64,000 bases of DNA from Nocardioides cremeus (lineage in GTDB: Bacteria > Actinomycetota > Actinomycetes > Propionibacteriales > Nocardioidaceae): assembly GCF_030518195.1 (NCBI RefSeq), contig NZ_JAULSC010000003.1:232191-296190 (forward strand), read 5' to 3'. The position numbers were made by a program, and so were the translations under genes. Below, piece by piece: positions 63,061 through 64,000 of the stretch (its first letter is position 1; every line of letters starts with the position of its first letter). The notes under the pieces are model-generated. The model had not been told where the DNA came from. It saw nothing but the letters and a program-made list of their open reading frames with translations, and searched no databases.

Positions 63061-63660
63061 GTGCCGATGCAGCTGCCCGAGCCGACACCGTCCGGGCCGG
63101 CGCGCGCCGACGGCCGGTCGCAGATCTCGGACGCGGAGCTGCTGCGGCGGATCCGCGAGGGGCACACGGAGGCCTGGGACGTCCTGGTCGACCGGCACCA
63201 GCAGCTGGTCTACAGCGTGGCGCTGCGCAGCGGCCTGGAGCCGCAGGACGCCGTGGACGTCGCCCAGTCGTCCTTCCTGGCACTGCTCGAGAGCCAGGAC
63301 TCGCTCCAGGACGGGGAGCGGCTGGTCGGGTGGCTGGTGACGGTCACCCGTCGCCAGGCCTGGAAGGTCCGGGAGCGCAGGCACCGCGAGCGCCCGGCCG
63401 CCGAGCCGCAGGACCTCGCCACCGACGAGCAGGTGGACAGCGGCGGGTTGCTGGACTGGGAGCAGCTCAGCGTCCTGCACGCCGCTGTCGACCAGCTCGG
63501 CAGCCCGTGCCGCGAGCTGATCAGGGCCCTGTACCTCGACGCGCGGCAACCGACGTACACCCAGGTCGCCCGGGAGCTGGGGCGTGCGGTGGGTGGCATC
63601 GGCCCGCTGCGTGGCCGCTGTCTCGAGAGGCTGCGACGGATGCTTGAGGAGACGTCGTGA
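63061..63660 (+). CDS. ECF-type RNA polymerase sigma factor
   Basis: A 199-residue sigma factor. Region 2 is at about 25-95 (LLRRIREGHTEAWDVLVDRHQQLVYSVALRSG, DAVDVAQSSFLALLE, LVGWLVTVTRRQAWKVRERRHRERP). Region 4 is at about 135-195 ([53 protein letters not shown]). GTG start, with an ATG two codons in. It lies 94 bp behind the CHAT gene and overlaps the next gene by 4 bp, whose product may be its regulator. Confidence 0.88.
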   Translation: MPMQLPEPTPSGPARADGRSQISDAELLRRIREGHTEAWDVLVDRHQQLVYSVALRSGLEPQDAVDVAQSSFLALLESQDSLQDGERLVGWLVTVTRRQAWKVRERRHRERPAAEPQDLATDEQVDSGGLLDWEQLSVLHAAVDQLGSPCRELIRALYLDARQPTYTQVARELGRAVGGIGPLRGRCLERLRRMLEETS

Positions 63661-64000
63661 CCGGCTCGTCACCGCTCCCACGGGGCATGGCCGCCGACTG
63701 GGTCGAGGGACGGCTGGCCCCCGACCTGGCGGCGCGAGCAGCAGAGCTGGCCTCGAGCGACCCCGACTTCCGCGCCGAGGTCGCCTTCGTCCACATGATC
63801 ATCGCGGCGGGTCGCGACCTGCCACTGGTCGAGCCGCCTCCCGTGCTGCGGCAGCGGCTTCGCCAGTCCTTCCAGGACTGGCACCGCTCATCGACATCCC
63901 GCGCGAGCCGGTTGCTCGAGGTGGTCGCCGCCCTGGTGTTCGACAGCCGGCGCCAGCAGCTCGGCCTGGCCGTCCGCGGGGCGGGCGACGGGCTGGGCGG
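63657..64000 (+). CDS. Unidentified protein, N-terminal part (cut by window end)
   Basis: A frame open from GTG 63657 to the window edge, at least 114 residues. It reads MTGSSPLPRGMAADWVEGRL, followed by acidic and hydrophobic helices (LAARAAELASSDPDFRAEVAF, MIIAAGRDLPLVEPPPVL) and RSFQDWHR-like charged stretches. No zinc-binding anti-sigma motif is seen. The 4-bp overlap with the sigma factor suggests a co-translated partner, perhaps an anti-sigma or CHAT-associated regulator; I do not recognise the family. Confidence 0.6.
   Translation, partial: MTGSSPLPRGMAADWVEGRLAPDLAARAAELASSDPDFRAEVAFVHMIIAAGRDLPLVEPPPVLRQRLRQSFQDWHRSSTSRASRLLEVVAALVFDSRRQQLGLAVRGAGDGLG

Overview
This 64-kb window is very GC-rich and densely packed. 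It comes from a high-GC actinomycete, most likely Nocardioidaceae (Nocardioides-like). That assignment is inferred from gene content, GTG/TTG start use, overlapping stop-starts and the dispersed palindromes. No rRNA, tRNA, CRISPR array or insertion sequence was seen.

The dominant theme is a large steroid (cholesterol-type) catabolic gene set controlled by KstR. A KstR-type TetR repressor is encoded at 4811-5425. Fourteen copies of its expected palindrome (consensus TnnAACnnGTTnnA, usually TAGAACACGTTCTA or a close variant) lie in front of pathway genes between 1.4 and 59.8 kb. By similarity and gene order to the Mycobacterium tuberculosis Rv35xx region, the window encodes:
- redox partners (ferredoxin reductase plus [3Fe-4S] ferredoxin) and two tandem CYP125-type P450s for side-chain oxidation;
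- acyl-CoA synthetases (FadD19, FadD17 and one other);
- side-chain beta-oxidation enzymes (FadE34, a fused FadE28-FadE29, EchA19, Hsd4A, Hsd4B, a split ChsH2, ChsH1, FadA5) and the Ltp2, Ltp3 and Ltp4 thiolase-like proteins;
- ring-degrading enzymes (KstD, HsaA, HsaB, HsaC, HsaD) and the pyruvate/propionyl-CoA end steps HsaF and HsaG.
KshA/KshB, HsaE and the Mce4 importer are not in the window.

Layout: 0-1.4 kb, regulator tail and PIG-L deacetylase. 1.4-5.5 kb, FNR/ferredoxin/SDR operon and kstR. 5.6-9.4 kb, a glycosyltransferase/methyltransferase cluster. 9.4-11.5 kb, fadE34. 11.6-15.6 kb, two-component signalling genes. 15.6-19.2 kb, esterase, wax-ester/TAG synthase and hydrolase. 19.3-24.0 kb, igr-like side-chain operon. 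24.0-31.7 kb, mostly unrelated genes (MOSC, APH-like kinase, dienelactone hydrolase, MBL hydrolase, photolyase-related protein, SMR transporter, RNA-ligase-like, methyltransferase fusion, glutaredoxin-like). 31.7-40.1 kb, hsd4B-kstD divergent from hsaG-hsaF, then hsaADCB. 40.1-43.4 kb, PHP phosphoesterase, sulfotransferase-like protein and a repeat-flanked AbiEi/DUF559 gene. 43.4-47.2 kb, fadA5 and the P450 pair. 47.2-59.8 kb, map, ltp3-ltp4-DUF35, an F420-type oxidoreductase, three fadD genes, echA19 and a nitronate monooxygenase homologue. 60.2-64 kb, a TPR-CHAT protease-like protein with an ECF sigma factor and an unidentified partner.

A recurring sequence pattern helps fix gene starts. 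Many promoters read TAnnnT, then 6-8 nt, then ATG or GTG, which implies leaderless mRNAs. I used this to choose starts for about fifteen genes. At several KstR promoters the -10 hexamer overlaps or directly abuts the operator. The most unusual features are the domain fusion/fission in the side-chain operon, a photolyase-related protein lacking the family's Fe-S cysteines, a response regulator with a C-terminal HDLNN H-box, paired KstR operators before hsaA, and two families of palindromic repeats.
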